This document shows, piece after piece, positions 19,438 to 29,380 of a stretch of DNA of 64,000 bases (positions are counted from its first letter, which is position 1; each line of letters begins with the position of its first letter). Both the position numbers and the translations under genes were made by a program. Below the pieces are notes generated by a model. It worked only from the letters and a program-made list of their open reading frames with translations, was not told the DNA's origin and did no database searches. The stretch is from Saccharospirillum salsuginis (GTDB taxonomy: Bacteria > Pseudomonadota > Gammaproteobacteria > Pseudomonadales > Natronospirillaceae). The stretch spans positions 257,471-321,470 of the forward strand of contig NZ_BMXR01000005.1 in assembly GCF_014651855.1 (NCBI RefSeq), read 5' to 3'.

Positions 19438-19455
19438 GGTTTTGGCACCCGGTTA

Positions 19456-22400
19456 TTAAGCCACAACTTTCACCTTACTGCCCTGCTGGTCCGACACGAC
19501 ATCGATGCGTTGGGGCATTTGTTCTTTCAGTTCGGTGACGTGGGAGATGATGCCGACGGTGCGGCCGTTGGCGCGCAGGTCCATTAGGGTTTCGATGGCG
19601 AGGTCGAGGGCGTCGGGGTCGAGGGAGCCGAAGCCTTCGTCGATGAAGAGGGTGTCGAGTCGGATGCCGCCGGCGTAGGCCTGGACGACGTCGGACAGGC
19701 CCAGCGCGAGTGACAGGGCGGCCATGAAGCTTTCTCCGCCGGAGAGGGTGTTGACCGGGCGGGTTTTGCCGGTGTAGGCGTCTTCGACGTCGAGGTCGAG
19801 GCCGGAGGCGCGGTTGCCTTTGGTGCGGTCGCGTTTGCGCAGCAGGGTGTAGCGGCCTTTGCTCATGCGGCTGAGGCGTTGGGTGGCTTCGATGAGGACG
19901 TCGTCGAGCAGGACGCTGAGGACGAAGCGTTGCAGGTTGATGCGTTGGCCGTTGGCACCGCTGGCGACGTCGGCTAGGGTGCCGTAGAGGCCGTATTGGT
20001 GGTCGAGCTCGTCCAGGGCTTTGCGGGCGTCGCCGAGGTTTTTCAGGGCTTTTTCCTTGGTGGTGTGTTCGAAGCGCAGTTGCTCGAAGGCGTCCGTTGC
20101 GACTTTTTGTTCCTGCGTTGCGGCGTTCAGGTGTTGTTGCAGTTGGTCGAGGTCGGGTTCGGTCTGGTCTTTGAGGCTGCCGGTCAGGGAGTCGATGACG
20201 CCGATCCGTTCGGAACGCTGTTGGTGGTAGGTGTCGATGCGGGCCTGGCGCTCACCGATGGCGTCTTCGTCGAGTCTGGCCTGGCGGAAGGCGGCTTTGC
20301 TGTCGAAGTCGCTGCGGTTCAGGGCGTCGGCCCAGTGGGACTGGGCGTCTTCGCTTTCCTGTTTCGCCCGGTCGAGGCGGTTGCTGAGGTCGGTGCGACT
20401 GGCCTGTTTGCCGGCCAGGGCTTCGCTCAGTTCTGTGTGGCGGCTCTGGGCTTGTTCGTAGGTTTGCTGGATGGTGTCGATGCGCCGGTTCAGTTCCCGA
20501 AGCCGGGTTTCCAGTGTGTCGGGCACGCGCCATTGTTCGGGCACGGCCTGTTCCAGCGAGCGAACGGCCTGGCTGGCGCTGGCCTGGTCGGCCAGGGCGG
20601 TGTCGCGGCGTTTGCGGTGGTCGGCTTCCTGGCGGTCGAGGTCGTCGAGCTGACCGCGTACGTCGGTCAGGCGCTTGCCGGTGTCCTCCAGTTGGCGGGC
20701 GGTTTGGTCGAGGGTCTTACACGCCTGGTCGAGCCGGCGGTATTCGTCGCGCAAGTCGTCCAGGGTCCAGTCGATGTAGTCACCGAGTTCGGGCAGTTGA
20801 TCGTCGGCCCGCTGGCGGGCGTGGCGCATGGCCTGGGTCTGTTCGGCCCGCTCGGTCTGCAGCTGTGTGACCTCGCGCCACTGGGCGTCCTGTTGCTGGC
20901 GGGCTTCGGCAACGGCTTCGCGGGTGACCCGGTCGTCGCCATCGGCGGCGGCCGGTCGGGGATGGGCTTCGCTGCCGCAGACCGGGCAGGGTTCGCCGTC
21001 GACCAGGGTGGCGGCGAGTTCGGCGGCCTGACCCTGGTGCCAGCGGATTTCCAGACGGGTGGCATGGTTCTTTAGTTGTTCGAACCGGGTGTTCGCGTCG
21101 ACCAACCGCTGGTCCAACATCTTGAGCGCCTGTTCGAGGCGTTTGGCTTCGGTGTCCGCATCCTGCCAGACCCGTTTGAGCTTGCCGTAGCGTTCCAGGT
21201 TGGCGCGTTGTTGTTGGCGTTCGGCCTGGGGTTTGAGGTCGGCTTGCAGCTCGGCTTGGCGGGACTCCAAAGTCTGACGTTCCCGCTTGAGCGCCTCCCG
21301 GCGTTGGTTGAAGGCGTCATAGGCCTGGCTGGCGTGTTCGGCGGCCTGGCTTGCCTCGGTTTCCCGTTGCCGGGCCTGGGTCAGCTCCGCCAGGCGGTCG
21401 CGGTGGCCTTCGAGCGTGGTGCGTTCGGTTTTCAGGGTGTCCAGTTGGCGCCAGTCGGCCTCGGCGGCCTTGCGTCGGGCTTCGGCTTCGCGAACCTCCT
21501 GCGTCAGGCGCTCGCAGTCGGCCGTGACCCGTTCCAGAGCGCTGTGCTCGCGTCGGACTTGTTCCCGACGTTGTTCCTGCACCTCGAAGGCCGGGACCAG
21601 TGTCTGGGCCTGGCGGGCACGCTGGATGTCGGTGTCCAGTGCCCGGATGGCGTCGCCCTGCCCTTCCAGTGTCGCCAGGTCGTTGCGAGCCTGGGCCAAT
21701 TGTTCGAACTGCTGCTTCAGCGCCTGGCCGGCATCGAGGCGACGCTGGGCGTCGGTCGCGGCCCGGGTCGCCGCGTCCAGCAGGGCCTTGGCTTCGGACA
21801 CCCGTGGAGCCAGCGCCTGAATCTGGGCTTCCAGTTCGGCCGGTGACTCGGCCTCGGCCGACTGCAGATAGGCCGAGAGCTTGTCGGCCATGCGCTCACG
21901 GTCACGCTTGATGGTGTTGGCCTTGTCTTTCAGCCGGGTTTCGATGGCGCTGTAGATGTGAGTCTGGAACAGCTGGCTGAAAATGGCTTCGCGCTCACTG
22001 GACGAGGCCAGCAACAGTTCGCGGAACTTGCCCTGGGGCAACACCATGACCTGGCGGAACTGTTCGGCGCTGAGGCCGGTCAGGTCCAGCACCCAGTCGT
22101 TGACCTCGCGCACGCCTTTGAGGCTCAGGTAGTCGGCCTCTTCCTCGTTGAACTCGCCGGTCCAGTCCTTGGCCGGCACCTTCCAGACGTGGGCGTCGGT
22201 CTGGCGGGTGGTGGTGCCTTCGCCGCGCTTTTTCGCCACGGTCTGAGTCGGCGTCCGTTCGAGGTGATAGACGGTGTCGCCGAGCAGGAAGTCCAGATGA
22301 ATGCGGGTTTCCAGGTCGTCGCTGGCCTGGTCGCAGCGCATACTGGTCGCTTCGCGCTCGCGGTTGCCACCGGTGGTTTCACCGTAGAGGGCGAAACAGA

Positions 22401-22542
22401 GCGCATCCAGCAGGGTGCTCTTGCCGGCGCCGGTCGGGCCGTTGATCAGAAAGAGGGCGTTTTCGCCGAAGGCGGTGAAGTCGATGTCGACGGCCTCGGC
22501 GAAGGGGCCGAATGCCTGAATATGCAAGTGCAGCGGCTTCAT
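19456..22542 (-). CDS. sbcC: Nuclease SbcCD subunit C
   Basis: 1028-residue SMC-like ATPase that works with SbcD to cut DNA hairpins and protein-blocked ends. The Walker A is NGPTGAGKSTLLDAL near residue 38. Two long coiled coils flank a zinc hook CPVC at about residue 518. The C-terminal ATPase half carries the signature LSGGESFMAALSLALG and Walker B LFIDEGFGSLD. The gene overlaps sbcD by 4 bp (ATGA), typical of translational coupling. Confidence 0.97.
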   Translation of the reverse strand: MKPLHLHIQAFGPFAEAVDIDFTAFGENALFLINGPTGAGKSTLLDALCFALYGETTGGNREREATSMRCDQASDDLETRIHLDFLLGDTVYHLERTPTQTVAKKRGEGTTTRQTDAHVWKVPAKDWTGEFNEEEADYLSLKGVREVNDWVLDLTGLSAEQFRQVMVLPQGKFRELLLASSSEREAIFSQLFQTHIYSAIETRLKDKANTIKRDRERMADKLSAYLQSAEAESPAELEAQIQALAPRVSEAKALLDAATRAATDAQRRLDAGQALKQQFEQLAQARNDLATLEGQGDAIRALDTDIQRARQAQTLVPAFEVQEQRREQVRREHSALERVTADCERLTQEVREAEARRKAAEADWRQLDTLKTERTTLEGHRDRLAELTQARQRETEASQAAEHASQAYDAFNQRREALKRERQTLESRQAELQADLKPQAERQQQRANLERYGKLKRVWQDADTEAKRLEQALKMLDQRLVDANTRFEQLKNHATRLEIRWHQGQAAELAATLVDGEPCPVCGSEAHPRPAAADGDDRVTREAVAEARQQQDAQWREVTQLQTERAEQTQAMRHARQRADDQLPELGDYIDWTLDDLRDEYRRLDQACKTLDQTARQLEDTGKRLTDVRGQLDDLDRQEADHRKRRDTALADQASASQAVRSLEQAVPEQWRVPDTLETRLRELNRRIDTIQQTYEQAQSRHTELSEALAGKQASRTDLSNRLDRAKQESEDAQSHWADALNRSDFDSKAAFRQARLDEDAIGERQARIDTYHQQRSERIGVIDSLTGSLKDQTEPDLDQLQQHLNAATQEQKVATDAFEQLRFEHTTKEKALKNLGDARKALDELDHQYGLYGTLADVASGANGQRINLQRFVLSVLLDDVLIEATQRLSRMSKGRYTLLRKRDRTKGNRASGLDLDVEDAYTGKTRPVNTLSGGESFMAALSLALGLSDVVQAYAGGIRLDTLFIDEGFGSLDPDALDLAIETLMDLRANGRTVGIISHVTELKEQMPQRIDVVSDQQGSKVKVVA

Positions 22543-23690
22543 GCCTGGTTCGACTCCTCGTCTTGATGAACAGCCTGGATAATGGATTGCAGCGCTTCGC
22601 GTTGCTCGTCGGTCATGGCCTCGCCCTGGGCCTGTTCGAAGAAGTCGGCGAAGAGCTCGCTTTCGGTGCGCTTGAGTTGTTCGCGGCTGTGCAGCCGGGC
22701 GTCCCGGTCGACATCGAGCCCCGGTTTTTCCAGGTGCAGGACGTTGGGGTAGACGGCCCGCAACTGGCTCAGGGTGTCCAGAATGGCTTTCTTGTCGGTC
22801 AAGCGGACCAGCAGATAATCGTCCGGTCGTTCGTCCTGTTCGCCCTGGGCCAGGATGTCGGCGAAGGCGCCTTCGAGGATGCGCATATCACGCTTCGGCG
22901 CGAGCGCGCGGTGCTGGATCGCCGGTGGTTCATCGCCGTTCAGGTCCACCAGAGTAACGCCCTTGTGATGGTTAACCTCGGAGAAACTGTATTTCAGAAG
23001 CGACCCGGCGTAGCGAATGTGGTCGGCGCCGGCGCGCTGGGGCGCGTGCAGATGGCCGAGGGCGACATAGTCGAAATCCTTCATCGGCCGCCAGCCGACG
23101 GTATCGGCACCGCCGACCGACAACGGTCGCTCGGACTCGGACACATCGCCGCCGCTGACGAAACAGTGCGACAGCAACACCCGACGCTGGCCCGGCTGCC
23201 AGGCCTCCGTGATGCGTTCCACCAAGGCTGTATGGGCCTCATCGAACGTCTTGACGGTCTCGTCGAACGCCGCCCGAACGCCTTCCGGCGTGCAGTAGGG
23301 AATGCCGTAAAACGCCACCTCCAGCCCGTTCTTGTCGATCACCACCGGTTCGGTCACGGTGTCCAGCCGGCTGAGAATGTGCAGGCCGGACGCCTGCATC
23401 AGGTCGGCGGCGAAGCCCAGACGCTCGGCGCTGTCGTGGTTGCCGCTGATCAGGATGACGGGCACTTCGAGGTCCTGGCAAAGTCGGCGCAGGGTGCGGT
23501 TGAGCAACGCCACCGCATCGGCGGGTGGCACCGAGCGGTCGTAGACATCGCCGGAAATCAGCACCACATCCACGCCGTCGGTCTCGACCCGCTCGATCAG
23601 TTGCTCCAGCACCTCGGCCTGGTCGGCCAGCAAGGACTGGTTGTGAAACTGGCGGCCAATGTGCCAATCGGACGTATGCAGGATGCGCAC
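22539..23690 (-). CDS. sbcD: Nuclease SbcCD subunit D
   Basis: 383-residue Mre11-type calcineurin-like phosphoesterase, the nuclease partner of SbcC. Metal ligands are visible in RILHTSDWHIGRQ (Asp, His), ISGDVYD, ISGNHDS and, later, LGHLHAPQ. The start codon is GTG. The stop overlaps the sbcC start. With sbcC it removes palindromic structures, notable in a genome carrying long palindromic repeats. Confidence 0.97.
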   Translation of the reverse strand: MRILHTSDWHIGRQFHNQSLLADQAEVLEQLIERVETDGVDVVLISGDVYDRSVPPADAVALLNRTLRRLCQDLEVPVILISGNHDSAERLGFAADLMQASGLHILSRLDTVTEPVVIDKNGLEVAFYGIPYCTPEGVRAAFDETVKTFDEAHTALVERITEAWQPGQRRVLLSHCFVSGGDVSESERPLSVGGADTVGWRPMKDFDYVALGHLHAPQRAGADHIRYAGSLLKYSFSEVNHHKGVTLVDLNGDEPPAIQHRALAPKRDMRILEGAFADILAQGEQDERPDDYLLVRLTDKKAILDTLSQLRAVYPNVLHLEKPGLDVDRDARLHSREQLKRTESELFADFFEQAQGEAMTDEQREALQSIIQAVHQDEESNQA

Positions 23691-23741
23691 GCGATCTTAC
23701 TCCCTCTCGAACGGAAAACGCGCAGTGTATCAGGTTGTGGG

Positions 23742-24632
23742 TTACAATAGGTCGAGCGTTGCGGACAGGGTCTCGCCGATGCGGGCGTTCAGCTTGAGCG
23801 AGACGATATCGTCCGCTCGGGTGCGACCCAGATTCAGCGTCGCCATCGGTGTGTTCCACTGCTGGGCGTAGCGGCAGAACCGATAGCCGGAAAACACCAT
23901 CAGCGAGGAGCCGATGACTAGCAGGGCGTCGCTGGCCTCGAGGGCGTCCAGCGCCCGCTGTACCCGGGGTTTGGGCACACTGTCGCCGAAAAAGACCACA
24001 TCCGGTTTGAGGACACCGCCGCATTGCGGGCAATCGTAAATCCGGAAGGTGCTGAAATCGACCTCCAGATCGGCATCGCCATCCGGTGCCGTGGTAGCGC
24101 GATACTGGTGGAAATGCGGGTTCAGGTCGAAACTGCGGTCGTGCACTTCCTGACGGTCGCATTCGTAGTCGCAACGCATGCAGATGATGCGGTCGGCCCG
24201 GCCATGCAGGTCCACCACCCGCTCGCTGCCGGCACGTTGGTGCAACCGGTCGACGTTCTGGGTGACCAGCAACTCGGTGCGTTCGCGCCGCTCCAGCTCC
24301 GCCAGATGACGATGCGCCGGATTGGGGCGGGAGCGGCTCATCACCGGCCAGCCGATCAGGCTGCGTCCCCAGTAGCGCTGGCGCGTCGCCAGGCTTCCCA
24401 TGAATTCCTGATGCTGCACCGGCTGCTTGCGTTTCCAGGCGCCCTGGTCGTCGCGGTAGTCGGGAATGCCGGAATCGGTGCTGACACCGGCGCCGGTCAG
24501 GATCATCAGGCGCGGGTGGCGACGAATAAAATCGGCCAGCTGTTCGGCCGCCTCTTCGGCGGCCAACGGTGCCAGCACCGCGTCGCTGGGCGGTAACTGG
24601 ATGGAGCGCGGGCCTTTGGCGTTCAGCGTCAT
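23742..24632 (-). CDS. Sir2-family NAD-dependent deacylase
   Basis: 296-residue sirtuin. NAD-binding motif [17 protein letters not shown] begins at residue 45, TQNVDRLH at about 125, and catalytic His143 lies in VDLHG. Two CxxC pairs (Cys151/154 and Cys201/204) bind structural zinc. The C-terminal [13 protein letters not shown] completes the Rossmann fold. It removes acyl groups from lysine using NAD. The start was placed at the Met at 24632, since the upstream extension has no family similarity. Confidence 0.93.
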   Translation of the reverse strand: MTLNAKGPRSIQLPPSDAVLAPLAAEEAAEQLADFIRRHPRLMILTGAGVSTDSGIPDYRDDQGAWKRKQPVQHQEFMGSLATRQRYWGRSLIGWPVMSRSRPNPAHRHLAELERRERTELLVTQNVDRLHQRAGSERVVDLHGRADRIICMRCDYECDRQEVHDRSFDLNPHFHQYRATTAPDGDADLEVDFSTFRIYDCPQCGGVLKPDVVFFGDSVPKPRVQRALDALEASDALLVIGSSLMVFSGYRFCRYAQQWNTPMATLNLGRTRADDIVSLKLNARIGETLSATLDLL

Positions 24633-24811
24633 GGGTCTCGGGGGTCGATGGCGGTCCGATAACTGTAGTGAACCCGTCGCCCAAGGCCAAGGGCGTCTGT
24701 GAATAAATTCAGAGTCGCTCCAGGGCAATGCATCAACGGCTCCCAAAGTGGCATGGCAACTTTGTCGGTATGCGCTAGTCTGGGAACCGTTGATTCAACG
24801 GGAGGCGGACC

Positions 24812-25483
24812 ATGCTGACACTGGCTTTCGATGTTTATGGCACCCTGATCGACACCGGCGGCATCCAGACGGCGCTCGGTGACGCCCTCGACGATGCGGA
24901 ACTGGGCGAACGTCTCAGCCGACGCTGGCGCGACAAGCAACTGGAGTACAGTTTCCGCAAGGCGTTGATGGAACACTATCAACCGTTCGCCACCTGCACC
25001 CGTCAGGCACTGCGCTTCGCACTGGCGGAAGCCGGCCGCTCGATCGAACCGGACATGGAAGACACTCTGATGGACACCTACCGACACCTGCCGCCCTTCG
25101 ACGACGCCAAAACCCTGCTGGCGCAGTTGGAGGACCTGCCGGTGAGGCCGTTCGCCTTCACCAACGGCGAGGCTGCGGTGGCGACGGACCTGCTCTCGAA
25201 CGCGGACCTGCTGAGCCATCTGGAAGGCATCGTCAGCGTCGAGGTGATTCGCACCTTCAAACCCTCGCCCCGGGTGTATCAGCACTTCCTGGAGACCACC
25301 GACGCCGAACCCAACCGGACCTGGCTGATCTCGGGCAACCCGTTCGACATTCTCGGCGCCAAGGCCGCCGGCTGGCGTACCGCCTGGGTGCGCCGGGGCG
25401 ACGTCTTGTTCGACCCCTGGGACCAGGAGCCGGATGCCATTCTGCGGACCCTGACCGAGTTGCCCGGAGTGCTCGACCTCTAG
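24812..25483 (+). CDS. HAD hydrolase, type II haloacid dehalogenase-like
   Basis: 223 residues with the four HAD motifs: nucleophile Asp7 in AFDVYGTLID, Asn in AFTNGEAA, Lys in FKPSPRVY and the acidic/Asn motif SGNPFDILGAKAAGW. The order and spacing match L-2-haloacid dehalogenases. Many such proteins act on other substrates, so dehalogenation is a possibility, not a finding. The GGAGG ribosome site lies 8 bp before ATG. Confidence 0.85.
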   Translation: MLTLAFDVYGTLIDTGGIQTALGDALDDAELGERLSRRWRDKQLEYSFRKALMEHYQPFATCTRQALRFALAEAGRSIEPDMEDTLMDTYRHLPPFDDAKTLLAQLEDLPVRPFAFTNGEAAVATDLLSNADLLSHLEGIVSVEVIRTFKPSPRVYQHFLETTDAEPNRTWLISGNPFDILGAKAAGWRTAWVRRGDVLFDPWDQEPDAILRTLTELPGVLDL

Positions 25484-25584
25484 TCGAAACCCGTCAGAAA
25501 ATTTGAGCGGCTTTGACAAAAAGCCTCGCTATGCGCACGGAAGCGCCCCGCCAATGATCACTTCAACGGATGAGGAGATTCGAC

Positions 25585-26259
25585 ATGATCTACAAACGCC
25601 CCGCCGCCGACCGTGGCCGCGCCAGTTTCGGCTGGCTGCTCAGCCGCCACAGTTTCTCGTTCGGTCACTACTACGACCCCGAACATATGGGCCTGTCGGT
25701 GCTGAGGGTCATCAACGACGACCGGGTCAACCCCGGCGCCGGCTTCGAGACGCACGGCCACCGGGACATGGAAATCCTGTCCTATGTGCTCGACGGCACC
25801 ATTGAGCACAGGGACAGCCTGGGCCATACACAACGCATCGAGGCGGGTGAATTCCAGATCATGAGCGCCGGCACCGGCGTGTTGCACAGCGAATACAACG
25901 CCTCCGCCACCGAGCCGCTGCATTTCCTGCAGATCTGGCTGTTGCCGAATGAAAAAGGCGTCGAGCCGCGTTACGACCAGAAAGCCTTTGAAAAACGACC
26001 GGGGGGCACGCCTATTCTGCACCCGACTGAGGACGGTGCCTTAAGGGCCCACACCGATGGTCGGCTGTGGCGCTATCGTGGTGGTGAGGACTGGATATTC
26101 AAACCCGAGGGGAAGAAGGTGTACGTGCATGGTGTCGACGGCCTGATCACCGCCAACGGCGAAATCATCGGCCCGGGTGATGGCGCGGCCTTCGACGACG
26201 CCACGGTCGAGTTCAAGGGGGACCATCATGCCGAAGTGCTGGTGTTCGACTTGCCCTAG
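25585..26259 (+). CDS. Pirin-family protein (YhhW-like)
   Basis: 224-residue bicupin. The N-terminal cupin contains the metal-binding pattern HGHRDMEILSYVLDG and, further on, GTGVLHSEYN. The related E. coli YhhW has quercetin 2,3-dioxygenase activity; the natural substrate is unknown. The start at 25585 follows GAGGAG at the correct distance. It stands alone, followed by three inverted repeats. Confidence 0.9.
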   Translation: MIYKRPAADRGRASFGWLLSRHSFSFGHYYDPEHMGLSVLRVINDDRVNPGAGFETHGHRDMEILSYVLDGTIEHRDSLGHTQRIEAGEFQIMSAGTGVLHSEYNASATEPLHFLQIWLLPNEKGVEPRYDQKAFEKRPGGTPILHPTEDGALRAHTDGRLWRYRGGEDWIFKPEGKKVYVHGVDGLITANGEIIGPGDGAAFDDATVEFKGDHHAEVLVFDLP

Positions 26260-26274
26260 TTGTGGTCCTGTTTT

Positions 26275-26449
26275 GTAGGGCAGAAGAGGCGAAGCCGTTA
26301 TCTGCCGTGGGTAGGCTACGTTGCCCTTGGCATATCCAGTGGCTTAGTGTCCTGCTAACGGCAGATAACGCTTACGCTCTTCTGCCCTACATCCCCAGGC
26401 TATGTCAGTCGACAAACGGCAGATATCGCCTCGGGCTCTTCTGCCCTAC
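26275..26449. repeat. Three copies of a GTAGGGCAGAAGAG...TCTGCCGT repeat
   Basis: Copy 1 at 26275-26308 and copies 2 and 3 at 26358-26390 and 26416-26449 in the opposite orientation. Each is about 33 bp: GTAGGGCAGAAGAGC, a variable middle, then GTTATCTGCCGT (ATATCTGCCGT in copy 3). Copies 1 and 2 form one large inverted repeat between the convergent pirin and antiporter genes. A role in transcript ending is likely; mobility by a REP-associated transposase is possible. Confidence 0.75.
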
Positions 26450-26452
26450 CCG

Positions 26453-27424
26453 TTAACCACCAAACACAGACACGATCAATACACCGGTATAAACGGCAAA
26501 CGCCGCCAGCAACAATCCGCCTTCGAGCCGATTGATCCGCCCGGCGCCCCGAAACCCATACCCGATCACAAACAGCGACACGGTCAGCGCCGCCATCACA
26601 GGCAGATCGCGAGCCAGCAATTCCGGTCCGACCGCCATCGGCGAAATCATGCCGGCGATGCCGACGACAGCCAGTGTATTGAACAGGTTCGAACCCAGTA
26701 CATTGCCGAGCGCAATATCGTGTTCCCCTTTGCGGGCGGCGATCAGGGACGACGCCAGTTCCGGCAAGGAGGTGCCCACCGCCACAATGGTGAGCCCGAT
26801 GATCAAATCACTGACGCCAAGCCGGGTGGCGATGTCCACAGCACCCCAGACCAGCACCCGCGAACTGACGATCAGCAGCACCAATCCCACGACCAGCCAG
26901 AACACAGAGCGCCGCAGCGGCATAGTGTGGACTTCCAGCGACTGCTCCACTTCCCGACCCAGCGCATCGTCCGGCCGGCGCATTCCCTGAAAAACGGTCC
27001 ATCCCATCAAAACCGCGAACACGCCCAGCAGGATCCAGGTGTCGAGCCGGGTGAGTTCACCGTCCCACAACTGCCAGATGGCCAGCAGCGTCACGCCGGT
27101 CAGAATCGGCAACTCCTTGCGCAGTACGGTGGAATGAACGGCAATGGGGCTGATCAAAGCCGTTATCCCGAGAATCAAGGCGATATTGGTGATGTTGGAA
27201 CCGTAGGCGTTACCGAGCGCGATCCCCGGATTGCCCTGGGTGGCCGCCAAAGCGGAGACGACCATTTCCGGCGCCGAGGTGCCGAAGCCGACAATGACCA
27301 TGCCGATGAGCAGGGCCGGCATACCGAAGTGACGCGCGGTGGCCGAGGCCCCGTCCACGAATCGATCCGCGCTCCAGACCAGCAGGGCCAGACCCGCGAC
27401 AACGGCGAGCAAAGCAATCCACAT
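26453..27424 (-). CDS. Calcium/sodium antiporter, YrbG-like
   Basis: 323-residue CaCA-superfamily protein with ten hydrophobic helices. Two inverted alpha-repeats are clear: VGFGTSAPEMVVS...GNAYGSNITNIALILG in the first half and VAVGTSLPELASS...GNVLGSNLFNTLAVVG in the second. The acidic residues after TSAPE and TSLPE coordinate cations in this family. It exchanges calcium for sodium or protons across the inner membrane. Confidence 0.93.
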   Translation of the reverse strand: MWIALLAVVAGLALLVWSADRFVDGASATARHFGMPALLIGMVIVGFGTSAPEMVVSALAATQGNPGIALGNAYGSNITNIALILGITALISPIAVHSTVLRKELPILTGVTLLAIWQLWDGELTRLDTWILLGVFAVLMGWTVFQGMRRPDDALGREVEQSLEVHTMPLRRSVFWLVVGLVLLIVSSRVLVWGAVDIATRLGVSDLIIGLTIVAVGTSLPELASSLIAARKGEHDIALGNVLGSNLFNTLAVVGIAGMISPMAVGPELLARDLPVMAALTVSLFVIGYGFRGAGRINRLEGGLLLAAFAVYTGVLIVSVFGG

Positions 27425-27438
27425 TAGAATTCCTTAGT

Positions 27439-27756
27439 TTAGCCGTGCTGTAAGACGACTTTATCCCGGGAGATGATCTGTTTGAAGGAATCGGAAAGGG
27501 TCGACCAATCCACAACATCCACTTTCCAGGGCAGGTCGGACTCGGAAAAGTCACTCGTCAACGCGGACAGGCGGTTCATCGTCAACGGCTTTTCGGTGAT
27601 GACGGCCAAATCCAGATCGGAGAAGGGTCTTGCCGTGCCCCTGGCCCGCGAGCCGAACGCCCATACGTCGTATCCGGCGAGGTGCCGCTGGAGAATGCGC
27701 TGAATGATGAGCCATTGTTCCGGGGTGACGTCAATGGGTGGCTGAACCGGGTTCAT
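27439..27756 (-). CDS. MNT-type nucleotidyltransferase, probable antitoxin
   Basis: 105-residue minimal nucleotidyltransferase of the HI0073/MntA type. Gly35-Ser36 in AFGSRARG, Asp47 and Asp49 in SDLDLAV and Asp80 in KVDVVDW give the full GS...DxD...D catalytic set. Such proteins can inactivate a partner HEPN ribonuclease by adding nucleotides. The ATG overlaps the stop of the HEPN gene by 4 bp, so the pair is translationally coupled. Confidence 0.85.
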   Translation of the reverse strand: MNPVQPPIDVTPEQWLIIQRILQRHLAGYDVWAFGSRARGTARPFSDLDLAVITEKPLTMNRLSALTSDFSESDLPWKVDVVDWSTLSDSFKQIISRDKVVLQHG

Positions 27757-28163
27757 GCGAGGCGCGCCCTCAATTGATCGCGAAGGTGGCACGCCTCCTC
27801 CAAAAACTCGGGAATGCCGGCGACCACCTGCAAGGCAACCTCTTCATCATAGGTGTGGCTGGTACGCCCTTGCATTTCGCGATACGTGCGCCAGGCTGGC
27901 CAATCCCCCCGCAGCACCCCCTGTTCATTGGCCGAGCGGATCAGGTCCTGAAACGGCATGGTGTCGTACTGTTCAGGAGTTACCGAGGCGTATTTCAAAT
28001 ACCGTTTCAGCAATTTGTGGCTCAGCTCATAGGTGAATTCGAAACGCTGGACCAACCCATCGCGGATTTGCAGGTCGGTTATATCCTGTCGATAGCGCTT
28101 GAGGCCTTCATCGAGCCGTTCAATCGCCTTCTCCAACGGACTGATATCCAAATGGTCGTTCAT
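27753..28163 (-). CDS. HEPN protein, HI0074 family, probable toxin partner
   Basis: 136-residue helical protein of the nucleotidyltransferase-substrate-binding family. It contains RFEFTYELSHKLLKRYL and the TSHTYDEEVA motif ending at about residue 110. In the family pattern RN-x-TSH the Arg and Asn appear here as Gln98 and Gly99, while His103 is kept, so the RNase motif may be weakened. Start uncertain: 28163 gives a typical length but no good ribosome site, and 28202 is an alternative. Confidence 0.8.
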   Translation of the reverse strand: MNDHLDISPLEKAIERLDEGLKRYRQDITDLQIRDGLVQRFEFTYELSHKLLKRYLKYASVTPEQYDTMPFQDLIRSANEQGVLRGDWPAWRTYREMQGRTSHTYDEEVALQVVAGIPEFLEEACHLRDQLRARLA

Positions 28164-28275
28164 GAGGAGGGGGGACTCCGGATCGTATTGAATCGGCGCC
28201 ATAGCGAACGGCCCGACGCTTCGAGCATTATGGGCGAAACCACGGCGGACTTGAAGGTGACGAGACAAACGCGAC

Positions 28276-29244
28276 CTACTGTCCCATGACAATCACCACC
28301 CGGCCGACCTGGCGTGACTGACGATACCGTTGGAGCGCTTCCTGAACCGCCTCCAGCGGATATGGCCCGTCAATAATCGGCCGGACCTGCCCTAGCTCGA
28401 ACACCGCGTGAAGCGCTTCCAGCCCCACATTGGCTTTCAAGGCCAACAACCGAATTTGTTTGGATTGAGCCCGGCCAAAAAAACGCCCCAGTAGCCCGAT
28501 AGTCAGCAACTTCGGCAAGGCCCCACCCACCGTCACATAGGTACCACCCGGTTTCAAAGCGCGGAGATAGTCGCCTGGCGACTTGCGGGTCTGGACATCC
28601 AGAATCAGGTCATACGCTTTCCCCTGTCGGGTAAAATCCTCTGCCTCCCCGTCCAGGACAGCGTCGAACCCTTGCTCTTGCAACGCCGCCAACTTGGACG
28701 CCCGATCCACCCCGGTCACCGTCATCCTCTTCAGCTTGGCCAGTTGCAGTGCGATGGGACCCACACCACCACCGGCCCCATTGATCAACAGTGAACCGCC
28801 GGCATATCGCTCCAGGTCGTCGTGGATAGCCTGCCAGGCCAGGGTGGCGGCATGCGGCAGCGCGGCGGCCTGCTCGAAGGAGAGCGAAGCCGGCATGGGC
28901 ATCAGATCCTGCTCCCGGGCCAAGGCGTATTCGGCGAGGCTGCCAAAACCGCAGTCGTGCAGATCGCCATACACCGCATCCCCCTCCTTGAACCGGCTGA
29001 CCTTGGCACCGACGGACAAGACCGTGCCGGCGACGTCACAACCGGGCGTTCGGATTTTAGGCTTGAACAGGCCATACATCGGCCGAAGAGCAAGAGGTTT
29101 GCCCTCGATGATGCCCAGATCCCAGTCATTAAGCGAGGCCGCACGAACCTTGATAAGGATATGGTTTTCACCGGGGATGGGCGTTTCCACGTCCTCGACT
29201 TGGGCACCGGAGAGGCCGTACTGGCGGAGGACGAGGGCTTTCAT
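28276..29244 (-). CDS. Medium-chain NAD(P)-dependent alcohol dehydrogenase/quinone reductase
   Basis: 322 residues with a GroES-like N-terminal domain and a Rossmann domain containing the nucleotide loop NGAGGGVGPIALQLAK near residue 150. The zinc-binding cysteines of classical alcohol dehydrogenases are absent, pointing to the zinc-independent quinone oxidoreductase branch. The start at 29244 follows an AGGAAG site. It separates the HEPN/MNT pair from the fusion genes and has no obvious link with them. Confidence 0.85.
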   Translation of the reverse strand: MKALVLRQYGLSGAQVEDVETPIPGENHILIKVRAASLNDWDLGIIEGKPLALRPMYGLFKPKIRTPGCDVAGTVLSVGAKVSRFKEGDAVYGDLHDCGFGSLAEYALAREQDLMPMPASLSFEQAAALPHAATLAWQAIHDDLERYAGGSLLINGAGGGVGPIALQLAKLKRMTVTGVDRASKLAALQEQGFDAVLDGEAEDFTRQGKAYDLILDVQTRKSPGDYLRALKPGGTYVTVGGALPKLLTIGLLGRFFGRAQSKQIRLLALKANVGLEALHAVFELGQVRPIIDGPYPLEAVQEALQRYRQSRQVGRVVIVMGQ

Positions 29245-29380
29245 GAGAGCTTCCTTGTGCGATCGGATTTTGGAGGTATTCGGTTTGTAGCATGACCATG
29301 AATTGACCACACAGCAATCAGCCACAAGTCACTTCGGGTTGAACGCTGTCAGCCCCACGGAAAGCTGATACCATTTGGCC

